A stretch of DNA of 44,694 nucleotides from Dethiobacter alkaliphilus AHT 1 (GCF_000174415.1 NZ_ACJM01000020.1:1-44694); one strand, 5' to 3'. Numbered from the stretch's first letter, positions 23,940-32,395 are shown. Program-made: numbers and translations. The notes: generated by a model from the letters alone, not told the origin.

Positions 23940-25180
23940 GGATCCCTGTGATATATACTTTGAACCTGTCGGAGGATACAGGCTAGACATGTGAGGATAA
24001 ATAACAGGCAGCAGCCGATTAAAAAGAACGAAAGGATAAGACGTTGGGTAGAAAAGACATAAGTAGCGGTAGAGGCTGCAGCCGGCAGAACCCAATAAAA
24101 AACTTGTTGGCCGGTGGGATAAAACAGCCAAGTAAGACCTGCCACCAAAAAAGCATGGATTATTCTGGCGATGAAAAACAGGCGCAGCCCCACATCTGTG
24201 CCGGCTACCATGCTGGCAACCTGAGCATGGATAGACAATCCGCTCCAACCCAGTATAAAACCGATGGCGATTATTATTTGCAGGTCACTGACAGCGGTCT
24301 GAGAAGCCATGGTGGAACCGATTGTGGTCTCAAACAGGCCACTGGCCACAGAGGGCATAATTTCTGCAGAAAACCCCAGTGGAATCAGTATGGCGGAAAT
24401 GGCCACGGCAATAAGGTCAATGATCCCTGCATCGGCAAAGATGCGTATAATTACGGCAAAGAGGATGATAAAGCCGCCGATATTTAAAAGTTTACGAACT
24501 GATGATGAGACAGCATCATTGAGTAATCGGCCAATGGTCTGTTTCTCTTTTCTTTGATGACGCAGCATGGTAACTAAAGCTTTTTTTACAGAAAAGCTAC
24601 CTGGATTATAGTTACTTACCACATCGCCTGTATTATAAAAACGCAGTCCAAACCCGATAATGAGGTTAGCAAGATAGTGGGTTCCTGCAATAACAAATCC
24701 CAATTCAGGCCTGCCAAGCATCCCTACGGCAACCGCACTAATCATAAATAAAGGGGTGCAGAAGTTGGTGAAACAAAGAAGTCGTTCGGCTTCTTTTTTT
24801 GTACATAACTGTTTTTCCCTCAATTGCGCTGTTAGCAGGGCATTGATGGGAGAACCGCCCACCAGTCCCATCACCAGCACAAAGCCGCCGGAACCGGGCA
24901 CATTAAAAAGGGGCCGCATAACAGGCTCCAATAAAATACCGATAAAATGAACAAAACCCAGTTTCATTAACAGATCAGAGGCAACAAAGAACGGTAAGAG
25001 GGAAGGGAAGATTATTTCCCACCAGACTTTCAGACCCTCAGCAGCACCCTGAAAAACAACGGCCGGTTGATAAACCATGGTCAGAATAAAAAAGATGGCC
25101 AAAATTGTCCAAACCAGGCCCGGTATATCCTGTTTGTTGCGGTTAATCTGCCGGAATAAATGGACTCGCAAATAATTCAC
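23936..25180 (-). CDS. ylbJ: Sporulation integral membrane protein YlbJ
   Basis: A polytopic membrane protein of 414 residues carrying two gate (nucleoside-recognition) domains. Typical segments are WWEIIFPSLLPFFVASDLLMK and MGLVGGSPINALLTAQL, which I recognise from YlbJ. In Bacillus, YlbJ is needed for spore cortex formation and heat resistance, so this supports a spore-forming host. The start is GTG 25180 or, more likely by spacing from GAGGTG, TTG 25171. It is separated from the small gene upstream by about 75 bases. Confidence 0.87.
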   Translation of the reverse strand: MNYLRVHLFRQINRNKQDIPGLVWTILAIFFILTMVYQPAVVFQGAAEGLKVWWEIIFPSLLPFFVASDLLMKLGFVHFIGILLEPVMRPLFNVPGSGGFVLVMGLVGGSPINALLTAQLREKQLCTKKEAERLLCFTNFCTPLFMISAVAVGMLGRPELGFVIAGTHYLANLIIGFGLRFYNTGDVVSNYNPGSFSVKKALVTMLRHQRKEKQTIGRLLNDAVSSSVRKLLNIGGFIILFAVIIRIFADAGIIDLIAVAISAILIPLGFSAEIMPSVASGLFETTIGSTMASQTAVSDLQIIIAIGFILGWSGLSIHAQVASMVAGTDVGLRLFFIARIIHAFLVAGLTWLFYPTGQQVFYWVLPAAASTATYVFSTQRLILSFFLIGCCLLFILTCLACILRQVQSIYHRDP

Positions 25181-25239
25181 CTCAAATGAGACGTTTTTTC
25201 TGTTTTAAAACATTATTGAGGGGAGATGAGTTTTATTCA

Positions 25240-25267
25240 AAAAAAAAAGACGAGTCTCACTCGCCTT
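25240..25267 (-). terminator. Terminator of the small zinc-ribbon gene
   Basis: On the minus strand AAG-CGAGT and ACTCG-CTT pair with one mismatch around GAG, followed by about ten T. The stem overlaps the gene's last codons. Confidence 0.6.
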
Positions 25268-25412
25268 GTTCTGTGTTTTGAAGTTCCTGCGTAAAAGATT
25301 CTACCGGGACAGCACAATGGGGGCAGATAGCTACAGCGGTGGACTCTATGGCAGTTCGCTTACCATCCTGCCACCCGCACAGAACACACTCTCCCAGAAG
25401 TACCTGTTTCAT
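25257..25412 (-). CDS. 51-residue zinc-ribbon microprotein
   Basis: A short protein with two CxxC pairs: CVLC (residues 9-12) and CPHC (30-33), spaced as in a rubredoxin-like or zinc-ribbon knuckle. The C-terminus is acidic. AAGGAGTGAGAAA precedes the ATG, and a T-rich terminator overlaps its end, so it appears to be a real single gene. I do not recognise a named family. Confidence 0.7.
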   Translation of the reverse strand: MKQVLLGECVLCGWQDGKRTAIESTAVAICPHCAVPVESFTQELQNTEQGE

Positions 25413-25466
25413 TTTCTCACTCCTTAAAAGATATTATTGCTATTATGCTCAATCTGGAAACATTAA

Positions 25467-25493
25467 ACCCCGTTGTCATTTTGACAACGGGGT
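25467..25493 (-). terminator. Hairpin downstream of the asparagine-synthetase-like gene
   Basis: ACCCCGTTGTCA and TGACAACGGGGT form a perfect 12-bp stem with a 3-base loop, 10 bases after the stop at 25503. The T-tract on the minus strand is poor (TTTAATG). Confidence 0.7.
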
Positions 25494-25502
25494 GAATTCA
25501 TA

Positions 25503-26930
25503 CTATACCAGCCAACGGTTGACAGTTTCTTCTGCCGATTTTGCAGGAAAGAATTCTTTGAAAATATTGTAGTAAAAGTATTCTTCTTTATTCTTAAAAG
25601 GAAAGCTGCTTCTTTCTTTGGCTCTTTTATATTCTCTGTCGGTAACTTTTTGGCTGATCATTTGCTTCATAATGTCTTCATTGCCGGTGCCAATGCCAAA
25701 TTGTTCTTTGGTACGCCAGACCACTTCTTCCGGTAAATCAGTGCTAAACGCTTGGCGTAAAATCCATTTTTCTGTACCTGACTCCGACAATTTAAAATGC
25801 GCGGGTAACCCCAGGGCAAATTCCACCACTTTGGGGTCCATAAAGGGCATAATGCACTCCAGGGAGTGGGCCTGTGTCATGCGGTCAACCCGCTGCAGGC
25901 CACCGTTATGTAACCCCTTCATCAGCGAAGCCAGCTCCTCATTTAGTTCCCGTTCATCCGCACATTTTTTCAGGTGGTGGTACCCGGCAAATAATTCGTC
26001 GGCACCTTCGCCGGACAACGCTATTTTTATCCCTTGCCGGTGGGCTAATTGAGCCACCAGATAATTTGCTATGGAGCTGTTCACCAATTCCACATCAAAG
26101 GATTCCAGGTGATAGATTACATCCGGCAGTACTTCCATCATTTCATCTGCGGTGTAGAGATACTCGTAATGGTCTGTGCGCAGGAATTTGGCTACTTTGC
26201 GGGCATTTAGGATATCACTGCTGTTTTCCAGGCCCACGGCAAAAGTGGGTAGAGGGTTGCTACTGATTTTAGAAGCGGCCGCCACCACAGCGGAACTGTC
26301 CAGCCCGCCGCTTAAAAAGGAGCCTACGTCGTTATTTTGCTGCAGCACTTTTTCTACGGCACCGGATAGCAGTTTATTTAGTTCTGCCGCGGCTTCTTCA
26401 GTATCTAACTGCTTTTTTGCCACCGGCACCGGAACATCTTTGAAGCGCTTTAGTTCTTTGGTTTGGGTAAAGAAATGTCCCGGAGGAAATATTTCAATCT
26501 TGTCGGTCAGCGGGGTGAGGGACTTAATCTCGGAAGCAACCAAAGTGTACTTGCCGTCTTTGCTGTAGTAGAGGGGTTTGGTGCCGTAGGGGTCCCGGGC
26601 TATAAAAAATTCATCGGTATTGGAAATGATGATGACAAAATTTCCGGCAATGTTTTTAATAAATCCCGGACCCTCCGTTTTATATAGCTCAAGAATTTTT
26701 GTACGGGTTAATACTTTTCCCCCGTAGACGGGCATGCCGTCAAAGATAACTCCATAGTCATCATCACCGGTGTGGATAACCTTATTCTCGGTCACATTTA
26801 TTTCGCCCAAGCGGTATTTACCGTTTTCATAGATGAGGTGTTGACCGGCTCCCCGGTGCTGGATTTTTTCCAGCATGGTTTCCAACGCCTGTTTATCATC
26901 GGCGCCAATCACAGCAGCAATGCCACTCAT
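25503..26930 (-). CDS. Asparagine-synthetase B homologue lacking the glutaminase nucleophile
   Basis: A 475-residue AsnB-type protein. Glutamine-dependent AsnB starts with Met-Cys, where Cys1 of the mature protein cleaves glutamine. Here the start is MSGIAAVIG, with AGT (Ser) in that place. The Gln-binding loop NGEIYNH is also replaced (FDGMPVYGG), while HRGAG is kept. The synthetase domain is complete, with PP-loop SGGLDSS (about 208-214) and GEGADELFAGY. It likely activates a carboxylate with ATP and uses free ammonia, or acts on another substrate. AGGAGG precedes the ATG. It is divergent from the osmoprotectant transporter; a link between the two is only suggestive. Confidence 0.82.
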   Translation of the reverse strand: MSGIAAVIGADDKQALETMLEKIQHRGAGQHLIYENGKYRLGEINVTENKVIHTGDDDYGVIFDGMPVYGGKVLTRTKILELYKTEGPGFIKNIAGNFVIIISNTDEFFIARDPYGTKPLYYSKDGKYTLVASEIKSLTPLTDKIEIFPPGHFFTQTKELKRFKDVPVPVAKKQLDTEEAAAELNKLLSGAVEKVLQQNNDVGSFLSGGLDSSAVVAAASKISSNPLPTFAVGLENSSDILNARKVAKFLRTDHYEYLYTADEMMEVLPDVIYHLESFDVELVNSSIANYLVAQLAHRQGIKIALSGEGADELFAGYHHLKKCADERELNEELASLMKGLHNGGLQRVDRMTQAHSLECIMPFMDPKVVEFALGLPAHFKLSESGTEKWILRQAFSTDLPEEVVWRTKEQFGIGTGNEDIMKQMISQKVTDREYKRAKERSSFPFKNKEEYFYYNIFKEFFPAKSAEETVNRWLV

Positions 26931-27160
26931 TAACTTAAAACCTCCTGAAATTTTGGTATACGTCTAATGGTTAGTATATGCCTGCAACAATATGCAAGCC
27001 CCTCTGGAAAGTAAAATTATTATTTGCTTAACAGAGTATAAGTATGTTCTTAACTATTGTAGCAGGAAAACATTGTTTAATGTAGAAATAAATACTATAG
27101 CGTTGGAATTTTTAAGGTTTTGTAAGATTTGTGGCAGCAAGTTTAAAAGGAGGTGTTCCT

Positions 27161-27790
27161 ATGGAACTATTCCAGTTTATTTTATCACGGCGTGAAATGA
27201 TTCAGGAGCTTGCCATAGAGCATTTTTATCTTGTCCTGTTAGCCGGTGCCATTTCCATTTTGATTGGTGTAATTCTGGGAGTGGCCATTACATATAATCG
27301 GGTTGCTGCCAGAATAGTTTTGGGAGTGTGCCAGGTACTGATGGTTATTCCCAGCTTTGCCATGCTGGGATTTTTACTTCCCTTCTTTGGGATCGGATTT
27401 CGCACCGGAGTCGTGGCGCTTATCTTATATTGCCTGCTTCCGGTAACCCAGAACACCTATATCGGCATTTTAGAAATACCTCCATCGGTATTAGAGTCAG
27501 CCAAAGGAATGGGTATGTCCCCTTTTGCTATTCTCTGGAAGGTCAAGATTCCGTTGGCATTACCCGTTATTATTGCCGGGTTTAGAACAGCCATGATTAT
27601 GATTGTGGGAATTGCCGCCATCGCCGCTTTTATCGGTGCCGGAGGTCTGGGCGAAATGATTTTTCAGGGGATCTCCCGCAGTCAGGCTAACCGCATTTTG
27701 ACCGGAGCAATTTTTATAGCCATTATTGCTCTTATGCTGGATGTTTTGATGAGCAGGCTCGAAGAGTATCTTATGGCACGGGTAAGGTAA
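27161..27790 (+). CDS. Osmoprotectant ABC transporter permease (OpuCB/OpuBB-like)
   Basis: A 209-residue membrane subunit with about five helices. It carries the EAA loop of ABC permeases (PSVLESAKGMGMSPFAILWKVKIPLALP) that contacts the ATPase. Together with the next three genes it forms a glycine betaine, choline or carnitine uptake system. The ATG at 27161 has AAAAGGAGGTG upstream; the GTG at 27131 lacks a ribosome site. No riboswitch or GbsR-type regulator was seen in the 230-base gap to the AsnB homologue. Confidence 0.88.
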   Translation: MELFQFILSRREMIQELAIEHFYLVLLAGAISILIGVILGVAITYNRVAARIVLGVCQVLMVIPSFAMLGFLLPFFGIGFRTGVVALILYCLLPVTQNTYIGILEIPPSVLESAKGMGMSPFAILWKVKIPLALPVIIAGFRTAMIMIVGIAAIAAFIGAGGLGEMIFQGISRSQANRILTGAIFIAIIALMLDVLMSRLEEYLMARVR

Positions 27791-27809
27791 TTCAGTGAGG
27801 TGATTGATT

Positions 27810-28928
27810 ATGATAAAGCTTGAAAGTGTAACAAAAATTTTTCCGGGCAGTAAAGTTCCGGCTGTAGACAATCTTAATCTGGGCGTGGCGGAAGGTGAAG
27901 TTTGTGTGATTGTAGGTCCCTCCGGCTGCGGAAAAACAACCACAATGAAAATGATTAACCGCCTTCACAATCCCACCAAAGGGAATATATTTGTTAACGG
28001 CAAGAATATAATGGAACTAAATCCCATAGAATTACGCCTAGGCATTGGTTATGTGATTCAGGAGATCGGACTCTTTCCCCATATGACCATTGAGGAAAAT
28101 ATTGCCACGGTTCCCAGAGAACTTAAATGGCCCCGAGATAAAACCAAAAAGAGAGTGGAAGAGCTAATGCGGCTGATGGGGTTGGATCCGGGGATATATG
28201 CCAAACGCAGGCCTTCTGCCTTAAGCGGCGGGCAAAGGCAACGGGTAGGGGTAGCCAGGGCCATGGCAGCGGACCCGCCGGTACTGCTTATGGACGAACC
28301 CTTTGGAGCTGTGGATCCCATCACCAGAGCCAGATTGCAAAACGAGTTTTTACGGCTCCAGCAAAAAATGAAAAAGACAATTGTATTTATCACACATGAT
28401 ATTGATGAAGCGATTAAGATGGGCGATAAAATTGCGGCTATGCGGGAAGGGAAGTTAATTCAGTTTGGTAATCCCGATGAATTGTTAAGCAGCCCTAAAG
28501 ACGAGTTTGTCAGCAAACTGGTAGGCCACAACAGATCAATTAAAAGACTCCATCTTCTTGAAGCAGAAACTGCGGTGCAGGAAAGTGTGCCGGTGGCCAG
28601 GATGACAGATAGTGTTGGGGAAATTGCCGGAAAGCTGGATACCACCATCATGGATTCGATTATTGTGGTAGACGAAGATTGTCAGCTTAAAGGCGCAATT
28701 TCAGCCAACGCCTTAACTAAAGATAAAAATGCTCTGGCCGGAGATCTGGTGCAAGAGCTTGCCAATACCGCCGGCATAGATGCCACATTAAACGATGTGC
28801 TCTCCATTATGTTGAACCTGGGCGAAGGATATGTGGCGGTGGTGGACGAGCAGGAACGTTTCCGGGGAATTATAACGCTCAATGATATATTAGAGGTGGT
28901 CAGAAGTGACACAAAACCGACTGAGTAA
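27810..28928 (+). CDS. Osmoprotectant ABC transporter ATPase with CBS domains (OpuCA/ProV-like)
   Basis: A 372-residue ATPase. Walker A is GPSGCGKTT, the signature is LSGGQRQRV, and Walker B is LLMDEPFGAVD, followed by the switch His in FITHD. Residues from about 255 hold a CBS-type regulatory pair (DTTIMDSIIVVD and VLSIMLNLGEGYVAVVD), as in OpuCA, where it senses ionic strength or c-di-AMP. The ATG at 27810 has GAGGTG 7 bases upstream. It overlaps the next permease gene by 23 bases. Confidence 0.92.
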   Translation: MIKLESVTKIFPGSKVPAVDNLNLGVAEGEVCVIVGPSGCGKTTTMKMINRLHNPTKGNIFVNGKNIMELNPIELRLGIGYVIQEIGLFPHMTIEENIATVPRELKWPRDKTKKRVEELMRLMGLDPGIYAKRRPSALSGGQRQRVGVARAMAADPPVLLMDEPFGAVDPITRARLQNEFLRLQQKMKKTIVFITHDIDEAIKMGDKIAAMREGKLIQFGNPDELLSSPKDEFVSKLVGHNRSIKRLHLLEAETAVQESVPVARMTDSVGEIAGKLDTTIMDSIIVVDEDCQLKGAISANALTKDKNALAGDLVQELANTAGIDATLNDVLSIMLNLGEGYVAVVDEQERFRGIITLNDILEVVRSDTKPTE

Positions 28929-29643
28929 AGTGTGGGTACATTTGCGGACTCCCTTGCTTCTCATCGCCCTGGGTGCAATATTAATTATTTATGTGGTTAA
29001 TAACCCGGGCGGGGCAATAGCTGCCAGAGCGCTGACGTACCCCAATGTCCTGCGTTATTTGCGGGAACATGTTGTTCTGGTGATTGCGGCTATGGTGCTG
29101 GCAGTACTTGTGGGTATACCTGTGGGGATTATGCTCACCCGGCCCAAGTTAAGAAGAATAGGGAAAGTAATTGAGACTTTTGTTAATATCGGCCAAACCG
29201 TTCCCAGCCTGGCTATTCTGGCACTGTTTTTTGTTTATCTGGGCCTGGGCTTTAATACTGCATTGTTTGCTTTGTGGTTGTACAGCATTTTGCCGATTTT
29301 ACGCAATACTTATGCCGGTATTACCAGCATAGAGCCGGAAATCCTGGAGGCTGCCCGCGGCATGGGTATGACGCCGTGGCGAACCCTCTATAAGATTGAA
29401 CTGCCATTGGCATTGCCGGTACTAATGGCCGGTGTCCGCACTTCTACTGTAATCTGCGTTGGAACAGCTACTCTTGCTACCTTTATTGGTGGTGGTGCAC
29501 TGGGTGACCTGATAAAAACCGGTATCCAGGTTAGAAGAGATATACTTGTTTTTACCGGAGCAGGTCTGAGTGCTTTGCTGGCTATCCTGCTTGATTACCT
29601 GGCGGGTCAGGCAGAGATTGCTATATTAAATAAAAGAAACTAG
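28906..29643 (+). CDS. Osmoprotectant ABC transporter permease (OpuCD/OpuBD-like)
   Basis: A 245-residue permease, paralogous to the gene at 27161. It has an N-terminal helix (about 13-31), then the same core with the EAA loop EPEILEAARGMGMTPWRTLYK. The two permeases probably pair as a heterodimer. The start is GTG at 28906, inside the end of the ATPase gene, with GAGGTGG upstream, so translation is probably coupled. Confidence 0.9.
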   Translation: MTQNRLSKVWVHLRTPLLLIALGAILIIYVVNNPGGAIAARALTYPNVLRYLREHVVLVIAAMVLAVLVGIPVGIMLTRPKLRRIGKVIETFVNIGQTVPSLAILALFFVYLGLGFNTALFALWLYSILPILRNTYAGITSIEPEILEAARGMGMTPWRTLYKIELPLALPVLMAGVRTSTVICVGTATLATFIGGGALGDLIKTGIQVRRDILVFTGAGLSALLAILLDYLAGQAEIAILNKRN

Positions 29644-29658
29644 GAGGGGATTTAAAGT

Positions 29659-30600
29659 ATGAAAGTTAAAGGAAGGTTTTTGATTTTTGCTGCTTTGTTT
29701 CTGCTAGTAGCTCTAACCGCTCTGGGGTGTGGTGATAATCAGGCAGAAGGCTGGGTCTTTGCTACAGACCATGAATATTCTGTGCGGCCTGATGGCTATC
29801 CTGGAGTCACAGATCTCTACGGATTTGAATTTGATGACGTGATTATTATGGATCAGGGCATAACATATCAGGCTCTGCGAGATGGCGATGTGGCGGTTGC
29901 CATGGGCTTTGCCACAGACGGCCGTATTGCCGCCTTTGATTTGGTCAATCTGGAAGATGATAAAGAATTCCATCCGGTCTACAATGTAGCGCCCAATGTG
30001 CTGACCGCAACCTTGGAAGAATACCCCGAGATAGAAGGGCTTTTAAACAGCGTGGTACCGCTTTTGGATGAAGAAACCATGTCCGAGTTAAACGCCAGGG
30101 TTGATATCGAAGGGTATGAACCGGATGAAGTGGCTTATGAGTTTCTCCTGGATAACGGTTTGATTAGTGAAACAGCCGCCGATGGCGACAAAGGACCTAT
30201 TTCCATCGGCTCCAAAGAGTTTACAGAGCAGTTGCTGTTAGGTCAGATGGCGGTTCTGCTGCTGGAGAATGACGGTTTTCAAGTAGAAGATAATACCGGT
30301 CTGGGTGGCACCTCCATAGTCAGGGAAGCACTGGAAAATGATGAAATCCAGATTTATTGGGAATACACCGGCACAGCTTGGATGACCCACTTCGGCAATG
30401 AAGAAGCGATCACCAATCCGGAAGAATGCTATGCACTGGTTAAAGAAGAAGATGCCAACAATGGTATTACCTGGTTGGATTATTCAGACTTCAATAACAC
30501 CTATACTTTTATGATGCGTCGGGCAGATGCTGACAGTCTGGGCATTACCACCATCAGTGATCTGGCTGAGGCTATTAACGAAGGAGTTCCTGCACCATAA
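29659..30600 (+). CDS. Osmoprotectant-binding lipoprotein, circularly permuted (OpuCC-like)
   Basis: The substrate-binding subunit, 313 residues, with a signal peptide ending at LGC (Cys24). In the usual OpuCC/OsmoF order the IGSKEFTEQ...LGGT...EYTGT...TISDL half comes first and the RPDGYPG...YGFEF...TDGRI...DDK...VD half second. Here the second half comes first (residues 30-168) and the first half last (about 180-309), joined by an acidic linker. All family motifs are present once, so it is a circular permutation, not a duplication. A binding site for a quaternary amine is expected to be formed from both halves. GGAGGGGATTTAA precedes the ATG. Confidence 0.9.
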   Translation: MKVKGRFLIFAALFLLVALTALGCGDNQAEGWVFATDHEYSVRPDGYPGVTDLYGFEFDDVIIMDQGITYQALRDGDVAVAMGFATDGRIAAFDLVNLEDDKEFHPVYNVAPNVLTATLEEYPEIEGLLNSVVPLLDEETMSELNARVDIEGYEPDEVAYEFLLDNGLISETAADGDKGPISIGSKEFTEQLLLGQMAVLLLENDGFQVEDNTGLGGTSIVREALENDEIQIYWEYTGTAWMTHFGNEEAITNPEECYALVKEEDANNGITWLDYSDFNNTYTFMMRRADADSLGITTISDLAEAINEGVPAP

Positions 30601-30625
30601 ATGACAAAACAAAATAGACACAAAC

Positions 30626-30652
30626 AAAGCCACGGAATTTTCCGTGGCTTTG
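30626..30652. terminator. Bidirectional terminator between the transporter and the DUF4321 gene
   Basis: AAGCCACGGA and TCCGTGGCTT form a 10-bp stem with an ATTT loop. T follows on the plus side and AAAC precedes, so it can stop both convergent genes. Confidence 0.75.
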
Positions 30653-30657
30653 TTGCA

Positions 30658-30906
30658 TCAAAGACGGGTGTAGATGAAAAAAGCTATGAAGAAGCCCAGG
30701 ATGGTGGCGATGTTTAATCTAAGCATGATGCCCAGGGTAAGGGTGAGAGGGGCCAGATCGATGGTGGTGGGGCTAAGGCCGATGGTGCGGCTGTAGCTGA
30801 GAAAGGGCAAGGCGCCGCTGAAAATTTCTCCCAGCAGAGATCCGAAGATGCTGCCGATGATCAGTAAGATGAGTAGAATGCCTGTTGATTTGGTTACTTT
30901 GGGCAA
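30658..30906 (-). CDS. DUF4321 family membrane protein
   Basis: An 82-residue protein with two membrane helices (about 8-28 and 60-80) separated by SYSRTIGLSPTTIDLAPLTLTLG. This matches DUF4321, a Clostridia protein of unknown role, often near cell-shape genes. The start is TTG at 30906, chosen for AGGAGG upstream; the longer frame from 30993 has no ribosome site. Confidence 0.75.
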   Translation of the reverse strand: MPKVTKSTGILLILLIIGSIFGSLLGEIFSGALPFLSYSRTIGLSPTTIDLAPLTLTLGIMLRLNIATILGFFIAFFIYTRL

Positions 30907-31153
30907 AATATGTACCTCCTGTTGTCTGACGGAATAATATTCCTTTCGACGTTTTGGGACATGAATCCTGTTTGAGAGGAGGCAGTTCTGCACAGTCAGG
31001 ACTTTTTTCCTAATAGGCGATGGGTTATTACAATATTCTTAAATCATACTAAACTAACAGGTTATATTATCAATATGTCAAATAAATATCCTGTTGGACG
31101 TTGGGAATATTAACTTTATCAGTAGACAAAGACAGAAAGGATGATGATTTGAA

Positions 31154-31426
31154 ATGCCGTTATTTCTGATTAAAAGAAACTTTGGTAAGATTACCGATGA
31201 ACAATTAGGTTCTAAAGCATCCACGTCAAAGAAAGTTTGCTCTGCAATGCCCGGTGTTACCTGGGTAAGGAGTTACCTCTCCCTGGAAAACGATGAGAAA
31301 GTCACCTACTGCATTTATGAGGCACCGGATGCCGACACTGTGGCCAAACAGGCAAAAGATGCCGGCCTTCCCGCCGATGAAGTAATTCCTCTGGAAGCAG
31401 AGATTGATCCGGACACTGTTCAATAA
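31154..31426 (+). CDS. DUF4242 family protein
   Basis: A 90-residue small alpha/beta protein. GVTWVRSYLSLENDEKVTYC and YEAPDADTVAKQAKDAGLP match DUF4242, a ferredoxin-like barrel whose Streptomyces member has been described as nickel-binding. AAAGGATGATGATTTGAA precedes the ATG. The role here is unknown. Confidence 0.8.
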   Translation: MPLFLIKRNFGKITDEQLGSKASTSKKVCSAMPGVTWVRSYLSLENDEKVTYCIYEAPDADTVAKQAKDAGLPADEVIPLEAEIDPDTVQ

Positions 31427-31431
31427 AATTA

Positions 31432-31468
31432 GAGTAAGCCTCCAAAATAAAGGAGGCTTACTCTTTTG
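31432..31468. terminator. Terminator between DUF4242 and the small helical genes
   Basis: GAGTAAGCCTCC and GGAGGCTTACTC form a perfect 12-bp stem, followed by TTTTG on the plus strand. It also ends the minus-strand genes arriving from 31470. Confidence 0.85.
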
Positions 31469-31469
31469 T

Positions 31470-31646
31470 TTAGAGCTGCTTTGCCGCATATTCACATTCA
31501 AGGATGCACATGCGCACCCGGTGGGCCGATTCTTCCAACGTGGAACGGAGGTTTTTATCCTCGGTACTCATAGCCAGCTCTTTTAGCTGATTGACAATTT
31601 TCTGATATTCCATAATGCATTCATGTATTTGCTGGGTCTGGGACAA
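31470..31646 (-). CDS. Small helical cysteine-containing protein, second of a pair
   Basis: A 58-residue, mostly helical protein (QQIHECIMEYQKIVNQLKELA, then SAHRVRMCILECEYAAKQL). Three cysteines sit on the helices. The start is TTG at 31646 with AAAGGAG 8 bases upstream. It follows the gene at 31660 by 13 bases. I do not recognise a family; the pattern resembles one half of a four-helix bundle. Confidence 0.55.
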   Translation of the reverse strand: MSQTQQIHECIMEYQKIVNQLKELAMSTEDKNLRSTLEESAHRVRMCILECEYAAKQL

Positions 31647-31659
31647 CCGCGCCACTCCT

Positions 31660-31839
31660 TTACTTTAGCTTTTCCTTGGCATCAAGGCAGAGGTGAATAC
31701 TTAACTCAATATTGCGGTCAGCTTCCGCCAAAGCGTAGCGCCCGCGATGATTTACCATTTCATTGGCTATACTGCGAACTTTCATGGCGTTTTGAGTGCA
31801 ACGGTCAATACACTGCTGAATTTCAGCTTCAGAAACCAG
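31660..31839 (-). CDS. Small helical cysteine-containing protein, first of a pair
   Basis: A helical protein of about 59 residues (EAEIQQCIDRCTQNAMKVRS, then DRNIELSIHLCLDAKEKLK). The open frame extends to a GTG at 31905, which has no ribosome site. AGGAGGTGAATAAC instead points to a CTG start at 31839, which is rare. The CxxxC pair at residues 9-13 and a later Cys resemble the partner gene at 31470. Two tiny, related helical proteins in tandem suggest a complex. The start choice is uncertain. Confidence 0.5.
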   Translation of the reverse strand: MVSEAEIQQCIDRCTQNAMKVRSIANEMVNHRGRYALAEADRNIELSIHLCLDAKEKLK

Positions 31840-31988
31840 GTTATTCACCTCCTGTAGTTTGTTTTGTTTAGTATTTAGAAGAATCAAAGCGTTTATGTAG
31901 TTCACATGGCTTAAGTTTGATGCCTTGTTTTAAATATATGGAGGCTGGTAACAATAAGACTAAACGGTATTGGAAAGGAGCAATATTG

Positions 31989-32282
31989 ATGAGGGATAAA
32001 CAGGCCTATGAGCAAAAGATGGAAGCTGAAATGAAACAATTGGAGGCTAAGGTTACTCAGTTGGAGGCAAATCTGCAAAGTATGCAGGCCGACCGTCAAT
32101 TGGAAGCAAAAAAGGAACTGTCACGATTAGACGAGCAGTTTTCTGAAGCCAAAGAGAAATGGCAGGATCTCAAAGCTGCGGGTGATAAAGGATGGGACGA
32201 TATTCGGGAAGGTTTTGAAAATGCCTGGTCCGATGTGACCCATTCATTTGACAGAGCAGGAGATGAATTCAAAGACATTTAG
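31989..32282 (+). CDS. Coiled-coil protein, sll1863-like stress family
   Basis: A 97-residue, highly charged protein. A long coiled coil (about 5-65) with KQLEAKVTQLEANLQSMQ is followed by GWDDIREGFENAWSDVTHSFDRA. This resembles small coiled-coil proteins of the sll1863 stress-response type. The ATG at 31989 has AAAGGAG 8 bases upstream. The terminator of this gene starts in the stop codon. Confidence 0.7.
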   Translation: MRDKQAYEQKMEAEMKQLEAKVTQLEANLQSMQADRQLEAKKELSRLDEQFSEAKEKWQDLKAAGDKGWDDIREGFENAWSDVTHSFDRAGDEFKDI

Positions 32283-32308
32283 CCGTGAAATGCGGCTTAT
32301 TTTTTTTG
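32281..32308 (+). terminator. Intrinsic terminator overlapping the coiled-coil stop
   Basis: AGCCG and CGGCT form a 5-bp stem with a 7-base loop, followed by TATTTTTTTT. Confidence 0.7.
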
Positions 32309-32395
32309 TATAAAAACCGTGCAATTAACCGGATTCTGTACTATAATACTTGTATAGTTAAAATATTTACATATATAATTAAAAGGGGTGGAAAA

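Noticed and set aside
26931-27160. Regulator or riboswitch in the gap between the AsnB homologue and the osmoprotectant operon
   Set aside because: I saw no clear palindrome, GbsR-like site or good sigma-A pair; TTGTTT and TACTAT near 27073-27098 are too closely spaced.
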